Positions 1 through 6,225 of a stretch of DNA of 14,592 bases are shown piece after piece. The notes under the pieces are model-generated. The model had not been told where the DNA came from, did not search any database, and was given only the letters and a program-made list of their open reading frames with translations. Within the stretch, counting starts at the first letter, position 1, and every line of letters begins with the position of its first letter. The translations under genes were made by a program, and so were the position numbers. Origin of the DNA: an uncultured Collinsella sp. (GTDB lineage: Bacteria; Actinomycetota; Coriobacteriia; Coriobacteriales; Coriobacteriaceae); contig CABUJH010000046.1 in assembly GCA_902491895.1 (NCBI GenBank), forward strand, positions 1-14,592, written 5' to 3'.

Positions 1-2
1 AA

Positions 3-78
3 TGGAGCGGACAACGGGGCTCGAACCCGCGACCCCAACCTTGGCAAGGTTGTGCTCTACCAACTGAGCCATGTCCGC
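3..78 (-). tRNA. tRNA-Gly (anticodon GCC)
   Basis: On the minus strand this folds as a full cloverleaf. The 7-bp acceptor stem is GCGGACA/TGTCCGC. The D arm is GCTC/GAGC. The anticodon stem CAACC/GGTTG encloses TTGCCAA, giving anticodon GCC (glycine, GGC/GGU codons). The T arm carries TTCGAGC. The discriminator is T, and the 3' CCA is encoded at 5-3. It has its own promoter 12 bp upstream. It lies downstream of the STAS/HATPase gene but is unlikely to depend on it. Whatever follows it lies outside the window. Confidence 0.97.
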
Positions 79-90
79 TTGCGGGTTATT

Positions 91-119
91 AATTTACGCG
101 AGTTGTCCAAAAGACGCAA
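91..119 (-). promoter_or_regulatory. Promoter of tRNA-Gly
   Basis: On the minus strand, -35 TTGCGT (114-119) and -10 TAAATT (91-96) are separated by exactly 17 bp, and the -10 ends 12 bp before the tRNA 5' end at 78. Directly upstream lies an A/T-rich block (about 120-137) nearly identical to the one upstream of the tRNA-Leu promoter at 3591-3608. It could be an UP element or an operator. Spacing and position make this a good sigma-70-type promoter. Confidence 0.7.
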
Positions 120-183
120 GTACTTTTTTCAAAAAACTTATCTGCCGCATGTTCTTAGTGGCCAAACGCGCTAAAGCGATTGA

Positions 184-930
184 CTAGGCGCACGATTCCA
201 GCGCTCCGCCAAACAGCTTCACCATCTGCACGCGCGTGCCGGCGCCATCTGTACGACGAGCAACCTCCACGTTATCGACGAGCATACGCATGAGCTTGAT
301 ACCACGTCCGCGCTCCTCGGATGTGACCGGCTCGTTCGTTTCATCGATAGAATAGCCGGCACCTCGATCAAGCACCTCAACCACAACGCGATCGCCATAG
401 GCCTGAACCGTCAGGACGCACCCGATACCGCCCGCATGGTCATAGGCATTACCCAGCGCCTCCCCCGACGCCAATGCGACATCGTAGCGCTCGTCACGGC
501 GCAACGGAAGCGATTCAAGGAGTTCGGCGATGCGATGTCGGTAGTATGGAAGATTCTCGATACCCTGACGGACCTCAACGCTCTTACTCCAGCGAGGCAG
601 CTCCCCCACCGGAATGGCAGGAATTGACTCCCGTGCCGGCCCCACGACATGAAGGATATCGACAAGACGAGCAATCTCCAAAAAGCGAACAACTTCACCT
701 GATGCATTGACGAGCGAAAGCAGGCCTTCTCGCCTCATAAGCTCACGAGCGCGCGTAAGCAGGAATGCCAAGCCCGTAGAATCGATAAAGCTAACAGCCT
801 GACAGTTGATGACGACACGACGCACGCCGCGGCCAATCAAAGCATCCAACCGCCGACGCAGCGCAGGCACCGTGGCGATGTCGATATCGCCTGGTGGCGT
901 CAAAACCGCTATGTCATTCCACTCATTCAT
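184..930 (-). CDS. Fused anti-sigma antagonist and anti-sigma kinase (STAS + HATPase)
   Basis: A two-domain partner-switching protein of 248 aa. Residues about 4-100 form a STAS domain of the RsbV/SpoIIAA type, with FIDSTGL and the usual phospho-acceptor serine at about residue 51. Residues about 125-240 form an RsbW/SpoIIAB-type ATPase/kinase domain. Its N box has E157 and N161 (EALGNAYDHA), the G1 box is DRGAGY (188-193), and the G2 box is GRGI (208-211), so nucleotide and Mg binding look intact. RsbW kinases phosphorylate the antagonist serine and bind a sigma factor; here both partners are in one chain. It follows the PP2C phosphatase gene by about 78 bp, so the pair supplies phosphatase, antagonist and kinase. 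ATG at 930 is chosen because the STAS fold begins right after it. An in-frame TTG at 948 would add six residues without a better ribosome site. The target sigma factor is not visible. Confidence 0.85.
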   Translation of the reverse strand: MNEWNDIAVLTPPGDIDIATVPALRRRLDALIGRGVRRVVINCQAVSFIDSTGLAFLLTRARELMRREGLLSLVNASGEVVRFLEIARLVDILHVVGPARESIPAIPVGELPRWSKSVEVRQGIENLPYYRHRIAELLESLPLRRDERYDVALASGEALGNAYDHAGGIGCVLTVQAYGDRVVVEVLDRGAGYSIDETNEPVTSEERGRGIKLMRMLVDNVEVARRTDGAGTRVQMVKLFGGALESCA

Positions 931-1008
931 ACGACCATGGTTCCCCAAAAAAGCCCACTCGATGCATTCGTTTCCCCAACCGTACGGATTCAGCCCGCCC
1001 AGCGTCGT

Positions 1009-3354
1009 CTATGAACGACCCCGTAAAAACTCAAGGGACACCAATGCAATGTCATCGTCCAGCGCCGATTCGGTAAATCGGTCAAGCTCGCCCAAGACCT
1101 TGCCGCAAATGCCCGATACGCCCTCACCCGAGACAGAGAGCAGAAGGTCGCGCAAGCGCTGCTCGCCAAAGAACGCTCCGGTGCGGTCGCGGGCCTCAAT
1201 CGTTCCATCCGTATACATGAAGAGCATGTCGCCGGGGGCAAACGTAAACACGCCTGTCTCGTACACCATGCTCTCAAAGGCACCGATTACGCCCGATTGG
1301 CATCCAAGCAGCTCAACCTCTCCCCCACGGGCCTCGCCGCCACCCAGCGGCATCGACTCTGGCCTGATGACCATGGTCGGAGGATGGCCCGCCGAACAAT
1401 ACGTTGCGCGTCCGGCTTTAAGGTCAATCTTGGCGATAAAGGCCGTCACGAACGTCTCGACCCTCGAAAAGCCCATGAGCATGCTGTTAAGGGAGCGTGC
1501 CATGCGGGCCGGTCCAGCGCCCTCCCAGGCATATGCCGTCAGGGCCGTCTTGACGAGCGCGGACATCGATGCGGCCTCAATGCCTTTGCCAGACACATCA
1601 CCCAGAATCATGACGGCGCAGTCGTCGGGAAGACGAATGAGCGTATAGAAATCGCCTCCGACCAACGCCGAATTCGTGGCCGACAGGTACACCGAATCGG
1701 TTGCGATACCCGGAACATCCCCCAGGGAATTTCTCATGCCAATCTGGAGCGTCTGAGCGATATGGCGCTCCTCGCGCTTTTGAGATTCGCCTTCGTAGAT
1801 CAGTTCAAAGTCATGCGCCAAGTGCACCAAGTAGTCATATTCAAGGTCATCAATCGGCTCTTGGCTACAATCACGAAGCAGCAGCGCGCGCGTCGTCGGG
1901 CTCTTCGCAACAGAAGCAGGAACAATCGCGTCGTTACTGTGCTTGCCATCGCCCTCAGAGCGCGGGTGCCCCGCCTCGATGCCGGAGTCGACGTAGAGAC
2001 CTTGACAAGGCAGACCATGCGCCCTAAGCCAGCCTCCCATAGGCATCGATTCGTCAACGCGAGTTATACGGACGTGTTTAAGGTCCTCGGCACTCGTACC
2101 CCCCAAAACAGATGCCTCAAAGCCATCAGGGCCAGCCCCCAGACGTGCCGCTGGCGCCGTCGTGGAAAAGAAAAGCTTCTCGGGATCGTCCGGCAAAGCA
2201 ACGCGACTGCCGCCTTCAAAATCTATGACGTAGGAATCCAGACTGGCGTCATACTCAACAGGGCAAAAATGGCAGTTGAGCATATTGCAGATCTCGGACG
2301 ATACCGCCTGGGTAGCCGCGACGGAATCGTCTAGAAAGGTAAACAACTCATCACGTAAGACATTGAGCGAGCGGCCAAGCTCGGCCGTGCGACGAGAGCG
2401 AAGACTCGATGCCATGCCGACCAGTTGGATAGACAAGTAATCGCAAATGACCTCGAGTACATTAACGTCATAGGCGAGCGGTGCCTGGGGGCGTTTCCAA
2501 CCAACTTCCAGCACGCCAAGGATCTGCGTACCGTAAAAAACGGGAAGACAGATCTCGCTGCGGTGCGGAGGCATATCCTGCACGCGCAACAGGTGCTTAG
2601 AACGATTGTCCAAGTCCATGAACATACCGGAGGCGGCCTTATCGCCCTCAAGGTCCTGTTGAATCGACAAGCGACAGGCACGCGACTCACGAAGAACATA
2701 CGTCGGAATGCCAGCGCCATACGGCAAAAACTCAGGCAGGTAGCTGTCGTACAGCTCCTTGGAAACACCGCGAAGTTTAAAACCGCCGCTCTCAGAAAAA
2801 TAGATAGCGGCACCCGAAGCATCGAGCGTTCCTACAAGCTGGTTCAAAACAGTATCAAGCAGGCTGGGTAACTCATCGGAGCCCACAGTGCTCATAATGA
2901 CCGAGAGCGTGCCAGAGAGACGCTTGTTCGCCACTCTAAGCTCCGATAACGCACGCTTGAGTTGACGGTCGTGAGAATACTGTTCTTCGATGCTATGGAG
3001 CGCCACCAGGACACGTGGCGCGCGGCGCCCAAAGATGCGTGGAGGCGTCACGGAGCCCGCACGAACCAAGACGGGGATAAAGGAGCCGTCACTCAGCTTG
3101 AGCATCAGTTCGTTCTCGGAGCCATCAGTTTCAAATGGCAGACGATGTTCCGTCGCACGTTCAAAAGCGGATGAGTACAGGACGTCTTTAACATCTCCAC
3201 CGATGACGTCGGCGCGTTCCTCGCACATCAAACCAAGTAAGCGATTATTCACATGCAGAATGGTTCCGTCGAGCTCACAGATGATGACAGCATCGCTCGT
3301 GATCTCGACTAGTTGGGCAACGTCTGCCCACTCGTTGCGTTCAAGCGTTTCCAT
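1009..3354 (-). CDS. PAS/GAF sensor with SpoIIE-type PP2C phosphatase
   Basis: A soluble 781-aa regulatory phosphatase of the RsbU/SpoIIE family. No signal peptide or membrane helix is seen. Residues about 9-121 look like a PAS domain (EITSDAVIICELDGTILHVN) and about 161-311 like a GAF domain. About 331-520 resembles a second, diverged GAF with a short Cys cluster (C356, C361, C364). The phosphatase spans about 531-776. It has the metal-site aspartates of the family: GGDFY (D568), GDVSGKG (D586), YTDG (D716) and the terminal DDD (766-768). Such proteins dephosphorylate a STAS antagonist, and one is encoded directly downstream. ATG 3354 is preferred over GTG 3366 because GGTGGGG lies 6 bp before the ATG, whereas nothing suitable precedes the GTG. 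The signal sensed is unknown. Confidence 0.88.
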   Translation of the reverse strand: METLERNEWADVAQLVEITSDAVIICELDGTILHVNNRLLGLMCEERADVIGGDVKDVLYSSAFERATEHRLPFETDGSENELMLKLSDGSFIPVLVRAGSVTPPRIFGRRAPRVLVALHSIEEQYSHDRQLKRALSELRVANKRLSGTLSVIMSTVGSDELPSLLDTVLNQLVGTLDASGAAIYFSESGGFKLRGVSKELYDSYLPEFLPYGAGIPTYVLRESRACRLSIQQDLEGDKAASGMFMDLDNRSKHLLRVQDMPPHRSEICLPVFYGTQILGVLEVGWKRPQAPLAYDVNVLEVICDYLSIQLVGMASSLRSRRTAELGRSLNVLRDELFTFLDDSVAATQAVSSEICNMLNCHFCPVEYDASLDSYVIDFEGGSRVALPDDPEKLFFSTTAPAARLGAGPDGFEASVLGGTSAEDLKHVRITRVDESMPMGGWLRAHGLPCQGLYVDSGIEAGHPRSEGDGKHSNDAIVPASVAKSPTTRALLLRDCSQEPIDDLEYDYLVHLAHDFELIYEGESQKREERHIAQTLQIGMRNSLGDVPGIATDSVYLSATNSALVGGDFYTLIRLPDDCAVMILGDVSGKGIEAASMSALVKTALTAYAWEGAGPARMARSLNSMLMGFSRVETFVTAFIAKIDLKAGRATYCSAGHPPTMVIRPESMPLGGGEARGGEVELLGCQSGVIGAFESMVYETGVFTFAPGDMLFMYTDGTIEARDRTGAFFGEQRLRDLLLSVSGEGVSGICGKVLGELDRFTESALDDDIALVSLEFLRGRS

Positions 3355-3380
3355 CGTGGACCCCACCGTCTATCGGTAAC

Positions 3381-3402
3381 AAAAAAGCCTCCGAAGAGGC
3401 TT
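3381..3402 (-). terminator. Terminator after tRNA-Leu
   Basis: On the minus strand a 7-bp stem AAGCCTC/GAGGCTT closed by a TTCG tetraloop is followed by TTTTTT (plus-strand A run 3381-3386). It begins 12 nt after the tRNA CCA end and ends 27 bp before the phosphatase ATG. It is a classic intrinsic terminator for the tRNA transcript. Confidence 0.9.
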
Positions 3403-3413
3403 CTCAAATGCGA

Positions 3414-3503
3414 TGGTGTCGGAGGCGGGACTTGAACCCGCATGACCAAAAAGCGGTCACTAGCACCTCAAGCTAGCGCGTCTGCCAATTCCGCCACTCC
3501 GAC
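3414..3503 (-). tRNA. tRNA-Leu (anticodon GAG)
   Basis: A 90-nt type II tRNA on the minus strand. The acceptor stem is GTCGGAG/CTCCGAC. The anticodon stem CTAGC/GCTAG encloses TTGAGGT, giving anticodon GAG (leucine, CUC/CUU). A long variable arm (TGACCGC...GGTCA), typical of tRNA-Leu, is present. The T loop is TTCAAGT. Discriminator A and an encoded CCA follow (3416-3414). It has a promoter at 3561-3590 and a terminator at 3381-3402, so it appears to be a single-gene unit. Confidence 0.97.
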
Positions 3504-3560
3504 ATGCTATGTTGTTGATTCGCGGTCCGTTTTGTTGGACCCGCGCGTTCAACGAAGAAG

Positions 3561-3590
3561 ATAATAACCTATGATTCGAGAACTGTGCAA
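3561..3590 (-). promoter_or_regulatory. Promoter of tRNA-Leu
   Basis: On the minus strand, -35 TTGCAC (3585-3590) is followed after 18 bp by -10 TATTAT (3561-3566); TTATTA at 17 bp also fits. The -10 lies about 57 bp before the mature tRNA 5' end, leaving a 5' leader to be removed by RNase P. The sequence upstream, 3591-3608, contains acttttttcaaaaaagt, a perfect 8-bp inverted repeat about one base. It is shared almost exactly with the tRNA-Gly promoter. Confidence 0.75.
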
Positions 3591-3647
3591 GCACTTTTTT
3601 CAAAAAAGTTTACGAATTTGTAAATGCGCTGGTAGATCTATATGTTC

Positions 3648-3772
3648 GGCCCCGAATCGGTGTTGCCTCCCGGCGCGTCCTCGGGCATGAGCGATATTTT
3701 ATTGCGCACTTCGTGCTGCAAAATATCGCTCCCCCTGCGGAATGCGCCGGGAGGGAACACCGATTCGGGGCC
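3648..3772 (+). repeat. 125-bp structured palindrome, copy 1
   Basis: The outer arms 3648-3676 and 3744-3772 are reverse complements over 29 bp with one mismatch (G3665 opposite G3755). They enclose a symmetric 12 x 12 internal loop: GTCCTCGGGCAT at 3677-3688 and CCCCTGCGGAAT at 3732-3743. A perfect 12-bp inner stem follows (GAGCGATATTTT, 3689-3700, with 3720-3731). The apex contains GCAC-TTC-GTGC. The fold is symmetric, so transcript strand cannot be read from the stems. The plus orientation is assigned because GTCCTCG is then on the 5' side, matching copy 2 on the minus strand. Function is unknown: a structured RNA, a DNA palindrome bound by a protein, or a small non-autonomous repeat. Confidence 0.85.
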
Positions 3773-3833
3773 TGCAGATACATACTTCAGGCACAGTTCT
3801 CAAACATGTTCTGGGGGCTGATGCAAATTTGGT

Positions 3834-3852
3834 GGCTCGGCTTTGCCGAGCC
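3834..3852. repeat. Short strong hairpin
   Basis: An 8-bp perfect stem GGCTCGGC/GCCGAGCC with a 3-nt TTT loop. On the plus strand it is followed by CTTATATAAA. It is paired with the hairpin at 3863-3888 across that A/T-rich spacer. It could act as a second terminator hairpin for minus-strand transcripts or a roadblock for plus-strand ones, but there is no clean T run. Confidence 0.6.
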
Positions 3853-3862
3853 CTTATATAAA

Positions 3863-3888
3863 GAGGCCGGAGCTAAAGCTCCGGCCTC
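3863..3888 (-). terminator. Probable terminator distal to the opp operon
   Basis: A perfect 12-bp stem GAGGCCGGAGCT/AGCTCCGGCCTC with a minimal loop. On the minus strand it is followed by TTTATATAAG, a U-rich though interrupted tract. It is the first terminator-like signal with a U-rich tail downstream of OppF (stop at 4103). The large palindrome at 3955-4086 comes before it and may itself stop polymerase. On the plus strand the downstream sequence is only weakly T-rich. Confidence 0.5.
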
Positions 3889-3954
3889 ACTAACTTTCCT
3901 ATTAGATTAAGTGAGCGATCAAGGAATCGCACCCCTCCCTGCCGCGTTGCCGCA

Positions 3955-4086
3955 GGGCCCGCGCTGGACTTAGTTTTCAGAACATTCCGCAGACCAGGAA
4001 ACCCCCTTATCCGCGGCTCCGAAGGAGCAGGATAAGGGGGTTTCCATGGTCGAGGACGTTCTGAAAACTAAGTCCAGCGCGGGCCC
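3955..4086 (-). repeat. 132-bp structured palindrome, copy 2
   Basis: The outer arms 3955-3983 and 4058-4086 are perfect reverse complements over 29 bp. Inside them is an 8 x 6 internal loop (plus strand ATTCCGCA at 3984-3991, GAGGAC at 4052-4057). A 5-bp stem GACCA/TGGTC with one bulged A (4046) leads to a perfect 16-bp stem (3997-4012 with 4030-4045). The apex is CTCC-GAA-GGAG. Read on the minus strand, it shows GTCCTCG, an apical TTCG and TGCGGAAT in the same order and structural places as copy 1, although the stems are unrelated. It starts 16 bp after the OppF stop, so it would be the 3' untranslated end of the opp transcript. Confidence 0.88.
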
Positions 4087-4102
4087 GGACGATAACAACC
4101 GG

Positions 4103-5131
4103 CTACAGGTCGATGTGCGATTCCTTGATCGGGAACGGCTCCGCGAAGTGGCACGCGCAGCAGTGACCCGGTGCGACTTCCTTAAACTCGGGAAGCTTCT
4201 CAGAGCAGATGCCCTGCGCGATCGGGCAGCGAGTGTGGAAACGGCAGCCGGTCGGCGGATCCAGCGGTGACGGCGGATCGCCGGCGAGGATGATGCGCTT
4301 ACGGGTCTTCTGGATATCCGGATCGGGAACCGGCACGGCAGACAGCAGCGACTGCGTGTACGGATGGTGAGGCTCGCTATAGAGCGTCTTCCAGTCCGAA
4401 ACCTCAACCATCTTACCCAGATACATAACGGCAACGCGATCGGAAATGTGCTGCACGACGGACAGGTCGTGAGCGATAAACAGATACGCGGTACCGAACT
4501 TGTCCTGCAGTTCCTTGAGCAGGTTCAGAACCTGGGCCTGAATGGACACATCCAGAGCGGAAACCGGCTCGTCACAGATAATCAGCTTAGGCTTCAGCGC
4601 AAATGCACGGGCAATGCCGACACGCTGACGCTGACCGCCGGAGAACTCATGAGGATAGCGGTTAATGTGCTCGGGGTTCAGTCCGACAACGTCGAGAAGC
4701 TCGCGGACGCGCTCAATGCGCTCCTCCTTGGTGCCCACGCCGTGAATGGTCATGGGCTCGGAGACAATCTCGCCGATGGTCATACGAGGATTAAGCGAAG
4801 CATAAGGATCCTGGAAGATAAACTGCATCTCACGACGCATGTCCTTGATCTCATGCTTGCTCATCTCGGCAACATCTTTGCCCTGGAAGAACACCTTACC
4901 GGCAGTCGGCTTGGTCAAGCGCATGATGGTGCGGCCCGTGGTGGACTTGCCGCAACCAGACTCGCCAACCAGACCAAAGGTCTCGCCAGGATAAATCTCG
5001 AAAGAGATGTCATTTACAGCAGAGACGACGCGCTTGGAAAAACGCTTGGCGAACATGCCGGACTCTGCGGGGAACTCCTTAGAAAGATGCTCGACCTTCA
5101 GCAGCGGAGTACGCTCGTTATTGTCTGCCAT
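4103..5131 (-). CDS. oppF: Oligopeptide ABC transporter ATP-binding protein OppF
   Basis: One of the two ATPases that power peptide import (342 aa, cytoplasmic face). The motifs are complete: Walker A GESGCGKST (56-64), Q-loop IFQDPYASL, signature FSGGQRQRV (163-171), Walker B LIICDEP (183-189) and the switch histidine H221 (FIAHDLS). The C-terminal oligopeptide-transporter extension has the family cysteines (C296, C302, C309 and the HCCAC cluster near 324-327), which in related Dpp/Opp ATPases form an Fe-S-like site. Its ATG directly abuts the OppD stop (TAAATG), so translation is probably coupled; GGGAGG 10 bp before the ATG, inside oppD, is its ribosome site. It is the last gene of the operon. 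Dpp-type dipeptide specificity cannot be excluded from sequence. Confidence 0.93.
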   Translation of the reverse strand: MADNNERTPLLKVEHLSKEFPAESGMFAKRFSKRVVSAVNDISFEIYPGETFGLVGESGCGKSTTGRTIMRLTKPTAGKVFFQGKDVAEMSKHEIKDMRREMQFIFQDPYASLNPRMTIGEIVSEPMTIHGVGTKEERIERVRELLDVVGLNPEHINRYPHEFSGGQRQRVGIARAFALKPKLIICDEPVSALDVSIQAQVLNLLKELQDKFGTAYLFIAHDLSVVQHISDRVAVMYLGKMVEVSDWKTLYSEPHHPYTQSLLSAVPVPDPDIQKTRKRIILAGDPPSPLDPPTGCRFHTRCPIAQGICSEKLPEFKEVAPGHCCACHFAEPFPIKESHIDL

Positions 5132-6223
5132 TTACGCCTCGCCTCCCTTCTTGGAATCCTTGCGCGTACGGGACGTCTCAGGAGCGTTCTTGAGGAACTC
5201 GGGGTCACCGGAATAATGGCACGCAGAATAGTGGCCGGACTCGGTGACAACACGCTCGGGGCGCTGCTTGCGGCACTTATCGGTCGCATAGGGGCAACGA
5301 GGCGAGAACACGCAACCCTCGGGCAGGTTCATGAGTGAAGGCGGATTGCCGTGAATCGGCGTAAGCGGCTTCTTCTCATCGATAGCCTGCTCCGGGATGG
5401 AGCGAATCAGGCCCCAGGTATAGGGGTGACGGCTCTCGTAGAAGATTTCCTCAGCAGTACCGAACTCGACGGGACGGCCGGCGTACATAACCATGATCTT
5501 ATCGGCCATATCGGCAACGACGCCCAGGTCATGGGTAATCATGATGATGGCGTTGCCGTTCTTTTCCTGCATTTCCTGCATGAGCTCGATAATCTGAGCC
5601 TGAATGGTAACGTCCAGAGCCGTCGTGGGCTCGTCGGCAATCAGGATATCGGGATCGCAGGCAAGAGCCATAGCGATCATGACGCGCTGACGCATACCGC
5701 CGGAGAACTGGTGCGGATACTCATTGACGCGCTTCTCGGGCTCAGGAATGCCAACGAGGTCCAAAAGCTCGGTGGCGCGCTTGAGCGCCTCCTGCTTGGA
5801 GTAGCCACGGTGCAGACGAAGGCCCTCACCCACCTGCTTGCCGATCTTGTAGACCGGGTTCAAGGAGGTCATAGGATCCTGGAAGATCATCGCGATATCG
5901 TTACCGCGAATGTGCTGCATCTCTTCCTCGGTCATCTCGAGGATAGAACGACCACGATAGCGAACGTCGCCGCCCTCAATCTTTCCCGGAGGCATCGAGA
6001 TGAGGCCCATGATGGTCATGGCGGTCACGGACTTACCGGAGCCGGACTCGCCGACGACGCCCAGGGTCTCGCCGCGATCGAGCGTGTAGGAGACACCGTC
6101 GACAGCGCGAACAACGCCATCCTCGGTGTGGAAATACATCTTAAGGTCATCGACCTCGAGCAGATGCTGGCCCTCGGGAACCGGCTGGTCCTTCAGGTCC
6201 ACATAGTTCTTGTTCTTCTTCAT
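5132..6223 (-). CDS. oppD: Oligopeptide ABC transporter ATP-binding protein OppD
   Basis: The partner ATPase of OppF (363 aa). Motifs in order: Walker A GESGSGKSV (58-66), Q-loop IFQDPMTSLNP (114-123), signature FSGGMRQRV (173-181), Walker B ILIADEP (193-199) and switch H231 (ITHDLG). The C-terminal extension has family cysteines C304, C310, C317 and C335. The tail after about 340 is charged and lysine-rich. The gene starts 2 bp after the OppC stop, and the sequence TAAGGATG lets the stop and ribosome site overlap. OppD and OppF form a heterodimer below the OppB/OppC channel. The two ATPases are clearly distinct paralogues, as usual for Opp. Confidence 0.93.
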   Translation of the reverse strand: MKKNKNYVDLKDQPVPEGQHLLEVDDLKMYFHTEDGVVRAVDGVSYTLDRGETLGVVGESGSGKSVTAMTIMGLISMPPGKIEGGDVRYRGRSILEMTEEEMQHIRGNDIAMIFQDPMTSLNPVYKIGKQVGEGLRLHRGYSKQEALKRATELLDLVGIPEPEKRVNEYPHQFSGGMRQRVMIAMALACDPDILIADEPTTALDVTIQAQIIELMQEMQEKNGNAIIMITHDLGVVADMADKIMVMYAGRPVEFGTAEEIFYESRHPYTWGLIRSIPEQAIDEKKPLTPIHGNPPSLMNLPEGCVFSPRCPYATDKCRKQRPERVVTESGHYSACHYSGDPEFLKNAPETSRTRKDSKKGGEA

Positions 6224-6225
6224 CC

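Larger units (their letters stand above)
3609..4102. other. Gene-free region rich in inverted repeats
   Basis: About 490 bp between the end of the opp operon and the tRNA-Leu promoter. I see no gene here. The only open frames run across palindromes and have no ribosome site. It contains two long structured hairpins in opposite orientation (3648-3772 and 3955-4086). Between them lie two short strong hairpins (3834-3852, 3863-3888) and a weak one near 3911-3932 (GTG.GCGAT...ATCGCAC). The rest, 3773-3833, shows nothing I can name. Confidence 0.8.

Noticed and set aside
3648..3772. 6S RNA
   Set aside because: A long hairpin with a large central internal loop resembles 6S RNA. However, the stems are too perfect, the length is short, and a second copy with different stems argues for a repeat-type element.
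3713..3910. 65-aa plus-strand open frame in the gene-free region
   Set aside because: It runs across the half-arms of palindromes, has no ribosome binding site and no recognisable protein feature.
3648..4086. Integron attC sites
   Set aside because: The variable palindromic arms recall attC, but the conserved GTT/AAC core pattern is absent, no gene cassettes lie between them, and no integrase is present.
3648..4086. Composite insertion with target-site duplication
   Set aside because: The bases flanking each palindrome show no direct duplication, and there is no transposase in the window.
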